This document shows, one piece after another, positions 1 to 12,005 of a stretch of 64,000 nucleotides of DNA; position 1 is the first letter of the stretch, and each line of letters starts with the position of its first letter. Below the pieces are notes generated by a model. The model ran no database searches. It saw nothing but the letters and a program-made list of their open reading frames with translations, and was not told the DNA's origin. Made by a program: the position numbers and the translations under genes. This DNA comes from Mucor racemosus (Eukaryota > Mucoromycota > Mucoromycetes > Mucorales > Mucoraceae): the NCBI GenBank assembly GCA_027405735.1, contig JAPEHQ010000004.1, positions 2,728,001 through 2,792,000 on the forward strand, written 5' to 3'.

Positions 1-1434
1 ACTTGGTGCTAATGTTGCATCGTGAAGGTTGCGAGAGTAGATATAAATAGTGCGGGATAATTGTGAAGCTGATAATTCTGCTCGAATGTGATGAATAAGA
101 TCTGCCAACATACTATAAGCTAAAGGTCTTAATGTATCATGAGCTGTAACACCTGTGCCTATTAAAACCTTTTCATTTAACAGTAAATCAATTTTAGGTA
201 CAAATGATGTACGGAAATCTGTTGATAAAATATGTCGAGTTGCTACTAATAATTCCTTTCTTGTTGCAGATGATTCGGCTGGACATTCTCTCAATAATCG
301 CAATACAAAATCAGGAATTTGGCTTTGATAAGGTCGTAAAAGTGTTGTATAACTTCTTAAAATGTATGCTAAAAATGACATTGTTTTGACTTGAGCAACA
401 ATAAATTCATTATAAAGACCTCTTTGCTTAATGGCTGGACTAACACCAACAAATACTTCTCCTCTAGCAAGTGCAGCATTTGCAGCCTCCATTTGAGGCT
501 TGGCTTGCAAACTCAATGTCTAAATTTCCAAGTAAAATTAGTTTTGACCCTAATCATGAAAATTGCGAAATGTACCTGAAAAATAAGTGGTATAAATTTC
601 ATAATATTGTCTGCTGCAGAACGTCTATAAGATTGAAAGAGCAATACAACAATAATTGGACATTCCGTCAACACTTTAAAACTAAACATGCTCTTTGCCA
701 ACACTTTTGTAGGTATTTCAGGTGTATCAGCTGCTGGAGACATTGGTCTAGGCGATGCTGCTGCTAAAGGCTATTAACAGATTAATATACTACAGAATGC
801 TAGAATGATGACAAATCACAACTTACCGTAGTAATATCAGGATTATCAAACGCATCCTTTACAGTTTGTTCCATATTTTGAAATATTTCTTGAACAATCT
901 CTAAAAATGGTTGAACTTGATCTTCTAATACTTGTCGAAATGATCTGTGTAAATCAATGATAATTTTTACACAAACAACTGCATTATCCTCATTCTCCAC
1001 GCGTAAAATCTTCATCAATGCTTTGCATAATTCTGGCACATATTCTTTCAATGCTTCGGTTTGTGGTAATCGATAAATAATTTCTAATATGATATTTCTT
1101 AATTTCTATCAACAATAGTATGAGTATTTAATATTGATAAAATGTTTTTTTTATAGCATTACTTGTTCAGGAGCATTGCTGATAAAAACAGGTTGATCAT
1201 TTTGAAGTATATCAAGAAATACTGGTATAAGTGTTGACAGGAATTTAGGATATTCTGCTGTTTGAAACACTTCAACTTGATCTCTCAATTCGTTTGCAAT
1301 AGTAACTTTCAGGTTGATAGCTAATGCGATATATGATTGTTAGATGTTCATGCAATGATTTATAAGTTTAATTATGCGCGCGTACCTAAATTTGCATCGC
1401 CTAATCTATGAGCATAGACTTGTAAGGTCGTCAT
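1..1434 (-). CDS. TRA1: Tra1/TRRAP, N-terminal 400 residues (partial)
   Basis: N-terminal part of the giant PIKK-related pseudokinase that recruits SAGA and NuA4 to transcription activators in the nucleus. Five exons read on the minus strand: 1434-1386, 1320-1163, 1105-827, 770-576 and 519-1; the last runs off the window. All junctions are GT..AG and keep one frame. The protein starts MTTLQVYAHRLGD. It contains family-typical stretches such as SNAPEQKLRNIILEI, VVCVKIIIDLHR and ELLVATRHILSTDFR, followed by LIGTG, LRPLAYSMLADLIHH and IYIYSRNLHD. These are the HEAT-repeat N-terminus; the FAT and kinase-like domains lie outside. The assignment is by recognition of these conserved blocks. The gene is head-to-head with the LEA-2-like gene, with about 0.5 kb between the start codons. 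Confidence 0.93.
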
Positions 1435-1936
1435 TTTTATTGCTTGGTATTTTTCCGTCAAAAATATTTATAAATGTCTAATAAAAATTATAATATGAAA
1501 GGATTTGATACAAGAAAATAGCAAATATATGTAAATTTATATGGAATTGGGGATATATACACAACAAAGTACTGTATCAGTTACTTGTATTAAAATTTAA
1601 AAAAAGATTTTCAATTGGAAAAAAAAAAAGGACGTGGATATATATATCTTCTACTTGTACACTTCAAAATAACAACATCTTTGTAACATCTACTATAAAC
1701 ACTACAAGAATAGCATTCCCTCAACTTATTTTACCCGGACAAACGGGTGTAGGTAGTCACCGCAATCCGAGCCGCAGATTATCTTATGTTTAATGCATGT
1801 TCTAAAAGAGCTGCTGTAGATCTTTGCTTTCATGTTCATCCCTCAATTCATTGTTGAATTAGATGTTTATAAATGAGAACTATCCTTTATCTTGCTCTTT
1901 GATCTCTTTTTTTTAAAAATTTGTACATTTTGGCGA
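1435..1936. promoter_or_regulatory. Shared upstream region of TRA1 and the LEA-2-like gene
   Basis: The two start codons face away from each other across 502 bp, so both promoters and 5' UTRs must lie here. An A-rich block is visible near 1615-1630 and TATA-like AT stretches near 1640-1660. A GC-richer patch lies at about 1735-1775. No specific factor site can be defended. Confidence 0.45.
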
Positions 1937-2930
1937 ATGGCTACTCATCGATTACCGCCTTTGACGACAGTAGATAGTAGTTTCATGTCAGATCAGCAAA
2001 ATGATCAGTATGTCATAAGAAAAGAGGAGAAAACTGCTGTAGAGCATTGTGAACAAGTACCTGATGGTAAAAAATTACAAGTTGATACTTTTTTTATAAA
2101 AACTAATATTAGAACGTTGTTATATAGAGGAACACAAGAGGAAAAGAAAACCATTGAAGCATTATTTATGCTGTATATGCTGTCCATGTTTTCCAATGTG
2201 GGCAAGATATGGCTGTTGTACTTTATTTTTGTTATTTTTGATATTTCTAATTATTGTCGGTGTATTGGCAGCAATATTCAAAATCCCTCAAGTTGATTTT
2301 AATGGACCTACTAATCATCCTGATGGATATGCCCCTTTTGAAAAGTCAAATGATACTCTAGCCTTTAGCGTTAACTTTGGTCTCAAAATTGGTGTTGTTA
2401 ATGATAATGTTGAAAGTATAACTTTTGAGTCTATCCGAGCAATTGTAAGCACTTTATAAAAACACAAACAATAATGTATGTACCTGCTAATCTATGATTT
2501 TAGGCGTATTATCCTACTGCTCCTAAAATTTCAGTAGGGGGTGGTGAGATCTATAATGTGAATATAAGATCGTATGGTATTAGCAACTTTACATTTCCCT
2601 TCTCGATAAAGTATGATCCAATTAAAGATGAGGGTTTTGCAATGCTCACAGATATTGCTTCCAAATGCGGTTTACTTGGTGGTTCAGAAAAGGAGGATCT
2701 GTACATTGAATATGATCTTATACCCACAATTAGAATTGCAGGAATAGCAATATCGCCAACTATACGTCAATCTTCCCATTTCCCTTGCCCAATATCCGTA
2801 AGTGTTCTATATGCCATATATATAAATCTTTTTTCTAACATGTTTTATTTTTTAGTCTGGACAATTGACGATGGGGATGGACGTAAGCCCTCAAAACGAT
2901 AATGAAGAGGACGAGGATGAAGAGGACTGA
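1937..2930 (+). CDS. LEA-2-like single-pass membrane protein
   Basis: Predicted 276-aa protein from exons 1937-2066, 2113-2444, 2504-2797 and 2856-2930. The first acceptor could also be the AG at 2126-2127, which keeps the frame. After a polar N-terminus comes a basic stretch (HKRKRK), then a cysteine-rich CCICCPC patch, then a hydrophobic segment at about residues 79-98. This layout is typical of fungal proteins carrying a late-embryogenesis-abundant type 2 (LEA-2/WHy-like) beta-sandwich. The following domain, about residues 105-250, includes AYYPTAPKIS and NFTFPFSIKYDP, which fit that family. The C-terminus is very acidic (EEDEDEED). The cysteines next to the membrane could be palmitoylated, which is inference. 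The cellular role is unknown. Family placement is by pattern only. Confidence 0.82.
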
Positions 2931-3234
2931 TAATTTCCTGTGTATAGAATATAAACAAACCTTTTTAAATGTACTTATGATATACTATGTACCTAATCTT
3001 ACATACAAATAAAAATACCTAATCAAAGATATTGCATTCAAAGTTTAAAACCTGGTGCAATGCTTAATATATTGCGAAAATTGGATTATTTTTTATACTC
3101 TGATGGTTGAATTACTAGAATTAAGTTCAAATAAGGAATCTTTTATGATTTATTTTACTCATGCTTTGGCAATGACAGGAAATCTGCAAAACACTTAAGG
3201 GAGAACAAGAAAAACTGCGGCATTTTAAAGCTTG
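2931..3234. other. 3' flank of LEA-2-like gene
   Basis: AT-rich noncoding sequence with an AATAAA-like signal near 3008 (acaaataaaaat). No gene is seen before repeat A1 begins. Confidence 0.5.
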
Positions 3235-4275
3235 AAATAGGATCAGATTATTCTCCCTGCACAACTTTTTTTTTTATTAAATAATACTAGGAAAAAATTA
3301 TATGACAATGTACCTGAGATGTTCAGTTTTAATTTAAAAACGCGTTTCCAAAAATATCCTGTTTTTTGCAGTTTTTATAAATTTTTCAGTGCTAATGTTT
3401 CAGATTTTTATGCGTATTTCACTGCTAAAGAATTGAAAACTTTGAGGCTTCATATCTCTAGAAATAATTAAGCTATATTAACATTTTTTAATAATAAAAC
3501 TTACTTATTTTAAAGTTTTTTATAACATATTTCAATATAAAAAACTTCTGAGCACTTTTATTTTTTTTTTCATTTTTTTGGCATTTCTATAGTAGGTTTC
3601 AAGATATTGATTAAATAGAACAACATTTTTTTTTACATTCATGTCATCGAACTCGTTGAGCTCTCTCGGATCCAATTTAGTTTTTTTCAAAGTATTGATT
3701 TTTCGTGGAGATATCCTTAAAAATGTGTACAAAAAGATACCTTCATTTCTAGCGTCCATTTTTCCCTTATATACCCTCATCCCAAATTCTGAATCTGAAA
3801 AAAAATTGCACAAAAATCTCTTTTTCTCTACGAAAAATGCAACTAGAAGACTTTTTAATAGCTCGATCAATAGATAATGTTTTTGCGCATTATTTGAATA
3901 AGTTATATTTTAAATGTGCTTATAAAAAGTGATGTGTATCTACAAAAAACCTCCAAAATTTCAATTGCATTTTACGCAAAATTTAATGTGAAATGTTTGT
4001 CTGAATTTTATTTAGATAAATGCAAAATTACAAACTGTACAAAAGCCATTTAGTACGCTATGTCGACTTACTTTGCAGTTCATGATCAATTAAACGATTT
4101 TGTTTTTTTCATCATTTTTCGTCCATTTTTTAAAATAAATTTTGGAGCCCAGCTATCATCAGCTACAAGCTGTAATGTAAATTATTATTTTGATTTTCTC
4201 GACGGAAAATCAATATTTTTTACTAAAACAAAAAATTTAGAGTAGCAATCAATTAGACCTATCTTGTGAATACAG
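3235..4275 (-). repeat. Dispersed repeat family A, copy A1
   Basis: About 1 kb of sequence shared with copies near 10.8-12.0, 30.6-32.6, 54.8-56.4 and 62.5-63.6 kb. Strand is given by the conserved reading frame. Landmarks are the block giving FLYTFLRISPRKIN on the minus strand (about 3695-3750) and a shared block near 3430-3470 found in all copies. On the minus strand this copy keeps an uninterrupted 112-codon frame (3870-3532). The element type is not recognised. Ends are approximate. Confidence 0.8.
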
Positions 4276-4389
4276 AAGTTACGCCCTTAATAATGAGTTT
4301 TAAGCTTTACAAAATAATAAACTATTATTGACAGCTGCTGAAAACAAAGAAAAAAATCCCATCCTTGCGAATATTGATCCAATTAACCT

Positions 4390-4737
4390 TGTTGCATCCA
4401 CAGATCTGGGTGCATTCCTTGGTTAAGATTACGACACAGTTTGATATGTTAAGTTCTACATTGCTGTGTCTTATGTTATGAAGCTCCGTTTATACAAGAA
4501 TGTGGAACTAGTGTGTGTCACCTAGACTTGATTGGATATATGTATATATATAAATAGACTCCTTTAAACAGGTCATATAATTAGAGAATGTGAATATAAA
4601 AGAAGATGGTTCGATCTTATAATAAAGTTCTTTAGTTTTAGTGTGCTCTTTCATTTTATAACAGTTTTCCTTTATTTTTATTAAATGATTTAGTACATAT
4701 TTTAGCTTTGAGATTGATATAATCTCCTGGCGTAACA
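4390..4737 (+). mobile_element. Solo LTR, 348 bp, TSD AACCT
   Basis: Starts TGTTGCATCC and ends GGCGTAACA, so it has the TG..CA ends of retrotransposon LTRs. It is flanked by an exact 5-bp duplication AACCT (4385-4389 and 4738-4742). A TATA-like tatataaatag (about 4542) and an ataataaag polyadenylation-type signal (about 4620) lie in plus order, which gives the strand. No retrotransposon coding sequence adjoins it. Its first bases resemble those of the LTR at 52017. Confidence 0.85.
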
Positions 4738-4872
4738 AACCTTCAATTGTACACGATAATAGATTTAAATATATCCTGCATAAAAGTTTATACTTCTACT
4801 TTCACAACTGATTGTGAATTGAGAAAACCATCTGCAAAACATGATATTTTTGTCCAATAAAACTACCTGTTG

Positions 4873-5394
4873 TGTCCTATACTTTCATATTTGATAAATA
4901 ATACTTAAAAAAGAATACAATTATAAAAGAATGAGTAATGAATCAGTTCTTCGACTGTATAATAAAAGCAAGATATCGTTTATTTACATATAAAAGTATG
5001 GCCTTTTATATTGATTTGACATTGAGATCCTGAGATGTAATCTAAGGCACTATTAAACCATTAGATCTGTTTGATAATCATATATGGATCAATCATAATT
5101 TAACCGTTCTTGCAGAGCTTGTGAGTTGTCTTGTTTCAATGCTGCGCTAAATGTGCTTGGGTGTTGATTTGATAGCTACTTGATTGATTAATTGCTGGGA
5201 TGAAATAGTATGGTATCATAATTGAGGTCCAAGCGTTCTTGGTAATTACTGGATTAAACTTGGTACGCTAGGATTTTTTTATATCCAATACAGTATCAAG
5301 ACTTTGCACTTCAATACATATCGTAGTCAATAGATTGTACGATGTATTGATACTGTAGAAGGTGATAATGTATGGTACTTGGTGGAATACAAAA
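4873..5394 (-). mobile_element. Degenerate LTR of the 529-bp family, copy 1
   Basis: Homologous along nearly its whole length to 8579-9107 and 31463-31991. It starts TGTCCTATAC instead of TGTCGTATAT and ends ATACAAAA instead of ATACAACA, and no target duplication is left. This is therefore the oldest-looking of the three copies. The TATAAAAGGCC box reads on the minus strand. Confidence 0.75.
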
Positions 5395-5487
5395 TGCACG
5401 ATAATAAATAATAAATTGACGGAAGCCTATACATACCTTTGGACATTATTCTCAAGCTTTTACATATAAAATGTTTATTGAGCGAAG

Positions 5488-5718
5488 TGTAGGTTTTTGC
5501 CTATTATTTATTATGTTAAATCTCATTTTCATCCCATATTGAACCTGACATCCAAATGAAATTGAAATGGTATAAATATTTTTAGAATCCAGGACCTTAT
5601 GACTCCTGGCTTCCTTTTTTAACTTAATAGTAAAGCCCCTACGTTCTCCGTGATATAATCATTTGTAGTCTTTATTTTATTTGTATTGGAAATAATTGTT
5701 ATCTACATATAACTCTCA
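5488..5718 (+). mobile_element. Solo LTR, 231 bp, TSD CGAAG/TGAAG
   Basis: Starts TGTAGGTTTTTGCC and ends AACTCTCA. It is related to the 232-bp LTR at 52620-52851, which starts TGTCGGTTTTCG and has the same CTCTCA end. The flanking 5-mers differ by one C/T change (CGAAG 5483-5487, TGAAG 5719-5723). An internal ggtataaata and a tagtaaagccc signal are shared in position with the other copy. Confidence 0.72.
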
Positions 5719-6084
5719 TGAAGAGTGATATGCCTTAAATAGTATTGTTCATGCAGTAATAATTATCCTGAAAAACTTTTTTAAGAAGGATAAGTTAAAA
5801 TTGGTGGCAAACCAATTTCTAACTGATGATAACTGAAGCAGGAACTGATAAAAATTCAAATATGATTAACGATGTTATTCGCTGAGCTCTTATCTTGTAA
5901 AGCTTTTTTGGAAAATGATTAAAGATATTCCATTATTATGTTATAATTAATAATCCTCTATTGGGTACCTATTGGGCGAAAAACAAAATATACAGACAGT
6001 AGACTTACTACTTAACAGCTTACATTATTAAATTACTGCGTGCATAAAGTTACTACTTCAAATGATATAGAAACAAAAAAAAAT
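5719..6084. other. Intergenic, nothing recognised
   Basis: AT-rich, no long frame, no clear match to the repeat families in this window. Confidence 0.4.
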
Positions 6085-6800
6085 AACCTAATGTCTTACC
6101 TAATAACCATAGCTAGCTTTGATCGCAGATATACTTGTTGAAAACAAATCTTTCTACAGCTGACAACCGTAAACTAAAATAGTAAGGTTAAAGAAGGTTA
6201 GTTTGTTTAAATTTTATGTGTGTTAAAGTAACATTTATAATCTTATTAGATTTGGCTTGTATATAAAAAATTTAATAAGCAGTAAGTGCTATTTAAGTTT
6301 ATGCTCGAGCAAAAACCATTGTTGCTGTAAACATTATAGCTATAAACATATTTACAAATAATGATGATAATTGTAAATATATTGGCTTTTGCATATATTG
6401 CTCTACATCAACAATGTATTGAATTGTATTGTCTATAATCTATAATACTAATAAAAGCAAATGTAATTTAAAAACCCATTCCAGTAAAAAATAAAATGGA
6501 ATTTTGTGGAGAACGGCACGATGCTCATAGACAAACCAATTTGTGCCCATACGATCAGCTTATTATGCACAAATAGGGATAATGATATGCTTATGGGCAA
6601 TTCTACTATTATGCACACGGACAGAATCTATAATTCCTCACATACAGGGTTAGCGTTGTGCTCGCGTACAGTTTTTTTTGTTGTGCCATTGTGCATATTG
6701 TTATCTTTTTAACCATATTCAGTGGGCACAGCAGCTCAGGCTATAGTGTGCAGCCCACCTGGGCACAACGAAATCATCTTGTGCAGCACAGGTCAGCCGT
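6085..6800 (+). repeat. Dispersed repeat family G, copy G1
   Basis: Matches 51520-52895 across about 0.7 kb, including a shared block with ttatgctcgagcaaaaacca and the tail ATCTTGTGCAGCACAG. This copy lacks the two LTRs found in G2 and so serves as the near-empty site. Coding potential is poor and the element class is unknown. Confidence 0.75.
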
Positions 6801-7860
6801 AGTAATTACGGCGCATGAGCCATAAACTGAAACAAAATAGTGGGCAATATCTGTTATTATAGAAATATACATTTTTCTACCAGAAAAACCGTCTGTCATA
6901 TCATACATTCATTAAAAAATTGCAAAAGCGAGCCCATAGAGCGATGCTGTAATTGAGTATCGCAAGATAGTACTACGATTGAACGGCTAAGTCTCTTATA
7001 CTATGGTATACTGTATATCTAAGTTTTAAATAAAAATGCGTTTTTTTAACTTTTCTTATATTTAACCATGTACTGTCTGAAAATTCAGTTTTTGTAGCGG
7101 ACATTTTCGGCGCTCATTTTATCCTTACCAACACTCGTGATTTGGATCAAAAAACAGAAAAATCAAATTTTGATACCAAAATCAACGTTTAAATATACTA
7201 CATTGTGAGAGAAAATTGTAGCTGTAACTAATACACATTTTATAAAAGCTTAACATCAAAAGTTAAGTAATGAAACTTTGTACTTTTGGCCCAAAAACGG
7301 TTTTTTGATTAAAGGATTTTCATTTAATATTTTGCAATAAAAATATTCATTATTTTTTATTGAGCAAATAGAGCGCTAAATTCTGCATATGTGTACATTT
7401 TTGTTCTTATAATTGGTAGTATAATTCACTCTAGATTTGCAAAATCAAAAAAAAAAATTTAAAAAATGTCAAAATTGATGATCTGGACAAAAATATTTTT
7501 TGAAATTAATATTCCGCTTATAAGCCTTGTAAGTCTTAAAAATAAGAGATTTTATAATACTTGAGAACTTTTTCAAGAATTTACGATGCTGTATCCAGTT
7601 GATTCAAGCTTATTACTGTAAATATATATACATGTTAATATTGTGTGATAATTTATTTGATGATAATATAGTCTTACTTATGATTATTGTGTTAGAGGTG
7701 ATTTACATTGAGTTTTAATCTTGCCTCTCCAATATCATAAACCATAAACATAAACATTATATATGGCCATCACTGGAACCTATTGCCGCCTTTTTACCCC
7801 CTTTGTCTGAAGCCAATTTATTCAATGCTTTATTAGAGCCAACTTAAGTACTTACAAATG
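6801..7860 (-). repeat. Dispersed repeat family C, copy C1 (inverted, truncated)
   Basis: Reverse-complement copy of the family seen at 27365-28775, 49150-51400 and 52890-54110. Shared blocks include aaaaccgttttttgattaaa (about 7298) and, on the minus strand, ggccatcactggaacc-type sequence near 7765. It is truncated by about 0.5 kb at the end touching repeat G1. No open frame of note. Confidence 0.78.
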
Positions 7861-8578
7861 GTTCCTCGGTATTTTTATCCAAATTCCATAAATTAAATTG
7901 ACTTGTTCCATCAACAATAGTATCAAATGTATCATCAGTCCGCCTTATGATAAATGTCAATCTAAAATCAGAAACATCCCATTATCATTGTTATAAGCTA
8001 TGAAAAGCTTGATTCTTGATAATAATAATACAGTAATTAAATAAAAAACAAGATGATACTAATAGCATATGATGAGTATTTAATGATGTGAACTACTGGC
8101 AGTCTTTCACACATCAAATTAAATTAGTGATGAATAACATGAATCTGGTGTGAGAACCAAGATTATGAAATATAGAAACTTAACTATAGCTTAAAATCAC
8201 AAACAACAATTATAGATAATTGTATTTCCTATCGCTTTTTATAATTACGTTTTTGTAGCATTTAACATCTAAATAAGTTTGATAAAGTATGCTTTTAAGC
8301 CCTTTTAAAAATCCTGAGGGAAACACAACACCTGGGTCCTGTAATTTCTATCCATCCAAATGTTGCGATTTCCACTACACAATGAATGCACCTTCTTTTC
8401 TCAATATTAACCTCGACGTACATTGGATATCAGTTTTCTACCAGTTGTATTTTTTCTGATTCATTAATATTCATTTATATTGAACGATAATTTGTAGTAT
8501 TGCCAAAAAAAAAAGAATAAATGCTTCAAGGGGTTTTCTGCATGCATATCAAATTATGCGATTTAGTAGCAATGATTG
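7861..8578. other. Intergenic, nothing recognised
   Basis: AT-rich spacer between repeat C1 and an LTR. No frame or RNA gene seen. Confidence 0.4.
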
Positions 8579-9107
8579 TGTCGTATATTTTCAGGATTGA
8601 TCAATATTACTTAAAAAAGAATACAATTATAAAAGAATGAGTAATTAATCAGTTCTTCAACTGTATAATAAAAACAAGATATCGTTTATTTAGACATAAA
8701 AGTGCGGCCTTTTATATTGATTTGACATTGAGATCCTGAGATGTAATCTAAGGCACTATTGAACCATTAGATCTGTTTGATAATAATCTATGGATCGAAA
8801 TGGATCAATCATAATTTAACCGTTCTTGCAGAGCTTGTGAGTTGTCTTGTTTCAATGCTGCGCTAAATGTGCTTGGGTGTTGATTTGATAGCTACTTGAT
8901 TGATTAATTGCTGGGATGAAATAGTATGGTATCATAATTGAGGTCCAAGCGTTCTTGGTAATTACTGGATTAAACTTGGTACGCTAGGAGTTTCTTATAT
9001 CCGATATCAAGACTTGCACTTCAATACATGTCGTTGTCAATAGATTGTAAGATGTATTGATACTGTAGAAGGTGATAATGTATGATACTAGTATGTGGGA
9101 TACAACA
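8579..9107 (-). mobile_element. LTR of the 529-bp family, copy 2
   Basis: 529 bp with intact TGTCGTATAT start and ATACAACA end, the same length as the copy at 31463-31991. The minus strand holds TATAAAAGGCC followed by AATAAA-type signals, so the element reads right to left. Flanking 5-mers (GATTG and GTTGT) do not match. It may come from recombination between elements, or the flanks have decayed. No gag-pol is seen on either side. Confidence 0.8.
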
Positions 9108-10339
9108 GTTGTTTCAATCAATCAACTTCATCTTGATTCAGATACATTTGACAATTAAATCCCTAAATTACACTTGAGCCACCAGGTATCTCCACAAAAA
9201 AATCTCGTACAGGTCGACGAAGCATCGCAATTTGGATTATTTTTTTGTGTTCATAGATCTGAGCTTTCTCACATATATCCTTGCATCCTTGTAATGTGAA
9301 AACAAAAAGAGAGAAACAACACACGTAGAAAAGGATTTTCAACTGTAGAACAACTTGTACTTGTAAAATAAGATATTCATACCGAAAATCAATCTCAAAA
9401 ATAGAATTGAAAATACCGGAGTACATAGAGGAAAGATGAAAACAATTGCTAGTCTTCTCAAAAGCTGCGCATAAAAAGGTAAAACGATAAAAAAAAAGCG
9501 AAGAGGTGATTAGCTGCGCTTCTAGCCCGGCAAACGCAAGTTCCAAAGAAAATCCGTTTACACGAGTTTCGAACCCGCAACCTCTCCGTTTGAACTAGCT
9601 GTAAAGCGCATAAGTCTAGCAACCAGGACAAACGTCCCCTCTATGTTTGCTTTTTTTAATTACCGTCCTTGTACTTATCTTCTATTTTGTTTTTTTTCTC
9701 GATTTGTGCAATATTGAGTATTTTAACCATATTTTTTTTTCTTTGGTATATCATAATGCTATTTGCTGAGTATCATCAGCAATTTGTTTTACAAGAAAAT
9801 CTTTATTCCTGATCGAAATATAAAGAAAAGCCTGGTATATTTGCCCTATATCATGTAATTATGCTAGATACAATAATGCAAAAGCTGACTTTATTTCACT
9901 AGAAAATATAACTGGAGTTTCCAGTGAGCATATAATCAATAGATACAAAATAGCGCTAAGTATGTATACAAAAGTTTAGTAGTAGATAAAACGTGTATAT
10001 ATATACATACATATATATAAATTATTATAGTAATAAAAATTTTATAATCTATAAAAGTTACGGTCATCAATGTTAAAAATATCAGATCTCGTCCAATCTC
10101 CACAGAAAAACGATATCTGTTAATACAGCATATATAATAAAAAATTACAGTTTATTTTGTTCGTTCTGCCCTGCACGACCTATTTCGACTCGCTGTAGTA
10201 CACGAAGAAACTACGCTCGATAAGTTAAAATAAATTCTAATATTAGATTTGAATTTTCAAAAAAAAATTCATAATTTCGATTTTCAAAATCAGCGTATGT
10301 CTTCTTTCTATAACGAACCTCATAATAAGCATTTTTTAG
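9108..10339. other. Intergenic with a tRNA-like patch
   Basis: No convincing protein gene; the 127-codon minus frame at 9163-9546 has no recognisable motif. A tRNA-like stretch lies on the minus strand at 9555-9634. It has an intact B-box-like GGGTTCGAAAC and 7-bp acceptor-type pairing, but no normal D arm or anticodon arm. Confidence 0.4.
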
Positions 10340-12005
10340 GATATACCCTATACATTACTAAATAAATGTAAATTGGTTGTGTGGATTACATCCATTTAGA
10401 TCTCTATTTCATCTGGTGTCTAACTTGAATTACCGCTGGGATAAATCAGGAATCACTTTGATTTGACATGTCTGATTGATACAGCACGTAATCTTATAAC
10501 CGAGATGTGGATCCTAGCAAATTATAATTATTGACCTGAATCATAAATACTACTACACTATTATTCAATATGGCCTGATTTCATTCATGATAAAATCATG
10601 ACCTAAAGATATCGGGTAGATTATGGAAATGGCATGTTCCTATTTGTTCTCATTGATTTATAATATAGATTAGAAATTGAGTATAAATAGAAGGACAGCT
10701 TCCTTTCAAAGAAGAGTCAATTAAGTTCTACTTGATAATAAAAGCCTAACGTTATCTAGTCGAATTCCTATTGTTTTTTTATACTTTTTTTCTGTGAATA
10801 TCTCTACCTGTTCCACAGGTTGCATTAGCTTACCTGTTCCAGAATTTATTTTATATCTCTCAGAAAACTCAAAAGCGTGTAAAATTCACTGCTTTTTCCT
10901 TGTAAATTGGGTCTCATTTTTCATCCCTGCTCTACTTTTTTTTTCATTAAATAACATCAAGAAAAAAATATATGCTAATGTACCTGAGATGTTCAATCTT
11001 AATTCAAAAACAAGTATCCGAAAATATCCTATTTTTTACAGTTGGTATTAATTTTTTAGCGCTAATGTTTCAGATTTTTATGCGTATTTCACTGCTAAAG
11101 AATTGAAAACTTTGAGGCTTCATATCTCTAGAAAAAATTAAGCTATACTAACACTTTCTAATAATAAAACTTACTTGTTTTGAAGCGCTCTATAACATAT
11201 GTTAATATAAAAAAATTCTGAGCATCTTCATTTTTTTTTCATTTTTTTGGCATTTTTGTAATGGATTTCAGAATGTTTGTTAAATTGAGTAGCAGCTTTT
11301 TTTTCACTCATGTCATCGAGCCTGTTGAGCTCTCTTGGGGCCAATTTAGTTTTTTTCGAAATATTGATTTTTCGTGGAGATATCCTTAAAAATATGTACA
11401 AAGGATACCTTCATTTGTAGCATTCATTTTTCCCTTATATACCCTCATCCCAAATTCTGAATCTGAAAAAAAATTGGACAAAAATCTCATTTTCTCTACG
11501 AAAAATGCAGTTAGAAGATTCTACAATAGCTCGATCGATAGATAATGTTTTTGCGCATCATTATAAGTTGTTATATTTTAAATATGCTTATAAAAAGTGA
11601 TGTGCATCTTCAAAAAACCTCTAAAACTTTAATCGCATTTTACGCAAAATTTAATGTGAAATGTTTGTCTAAATTTTATTTAGATAGATGCAAAATTCAA
11701 AATTGTACAAAAACTATTTAATGTGCTAAGTTGACTTACTTTGCAGCTCCTGAGCATTTAAACAATTTTGTTTTTTGCATCATTTTTTGTTCATTTCAAC
11801 AAATAAATTTTGGAACCCCGTTATCATAGACCTTAAGCTGTAATGTGAACTATTATTTTAATTATCTCGACGAAAAATCAATATTTTTCACTGAAGTAAA
11901 AAATGTAGAGTAGGTTTTGGTTGGATCTATCTTGTGAATACAAAAAATTAATACCTCAATCTAGGTTTTTAATTTTTACAACTGATTTTAGGTCAATTTT
12001 GGTCC
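10340..12005 (-). repeat. Dispersed repeat family A, copy A2, split by an LTR
   Basis: Same orientation as A1. The left fragment (about 10340-10379) is cut from the main body (10818 onward) by the solo LTR at 10380-10817. The conserved minus-strand frame is broken by single-base indels (for example the rpt block near 11400) and so does not translate through. The right end extends past the bases shared with A3 to about 12005. Confidence 0.78.
10380..10817 (+). mobile_element. Solo LTR, 438 bp, TSD GGTTG
   Basis: Starts TGTGGATTACATCC, ends CCTGTTCCACA and is flanked by exact GGTTG (10375-10379, 10818-10822). It holds a TATA-like gagtataaatagaa (about 10680) and an aataaaagcc signal (about 10738) in plus order. 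It is inserted in family A: copy A3 shows the uninterrupted sequence across this point. Confidence 0.87.

Noticed and set aside
6506..6712. 68-codon frame in repeat G1
   Set aside because: Not kept in G2, where an LTR and substitutions break it; no sign of selection.
4873..9107. A full LTR retrotransposon bounded by the LTRs at 4873-5394 and 8579-9107
   Set aside because: The pair is in the same orientation, but the sequence between holds repeats G1 and C1 and another LTR, with no gag-pol, primer-binding site or matching target duplication.
9163..9546. 127-codon minus-strand frame next to an LTR
   Set aside because: No motif, odd composition, and no similarity to retrotransposon proteins; its ends do not fit an exon model.
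9555..9634. Canonical tRNA gene
   Set aside because: No D arm with GG, no 5-bp anticodon stem with a 7-base loop; kept only as a tRNA-like candidate.
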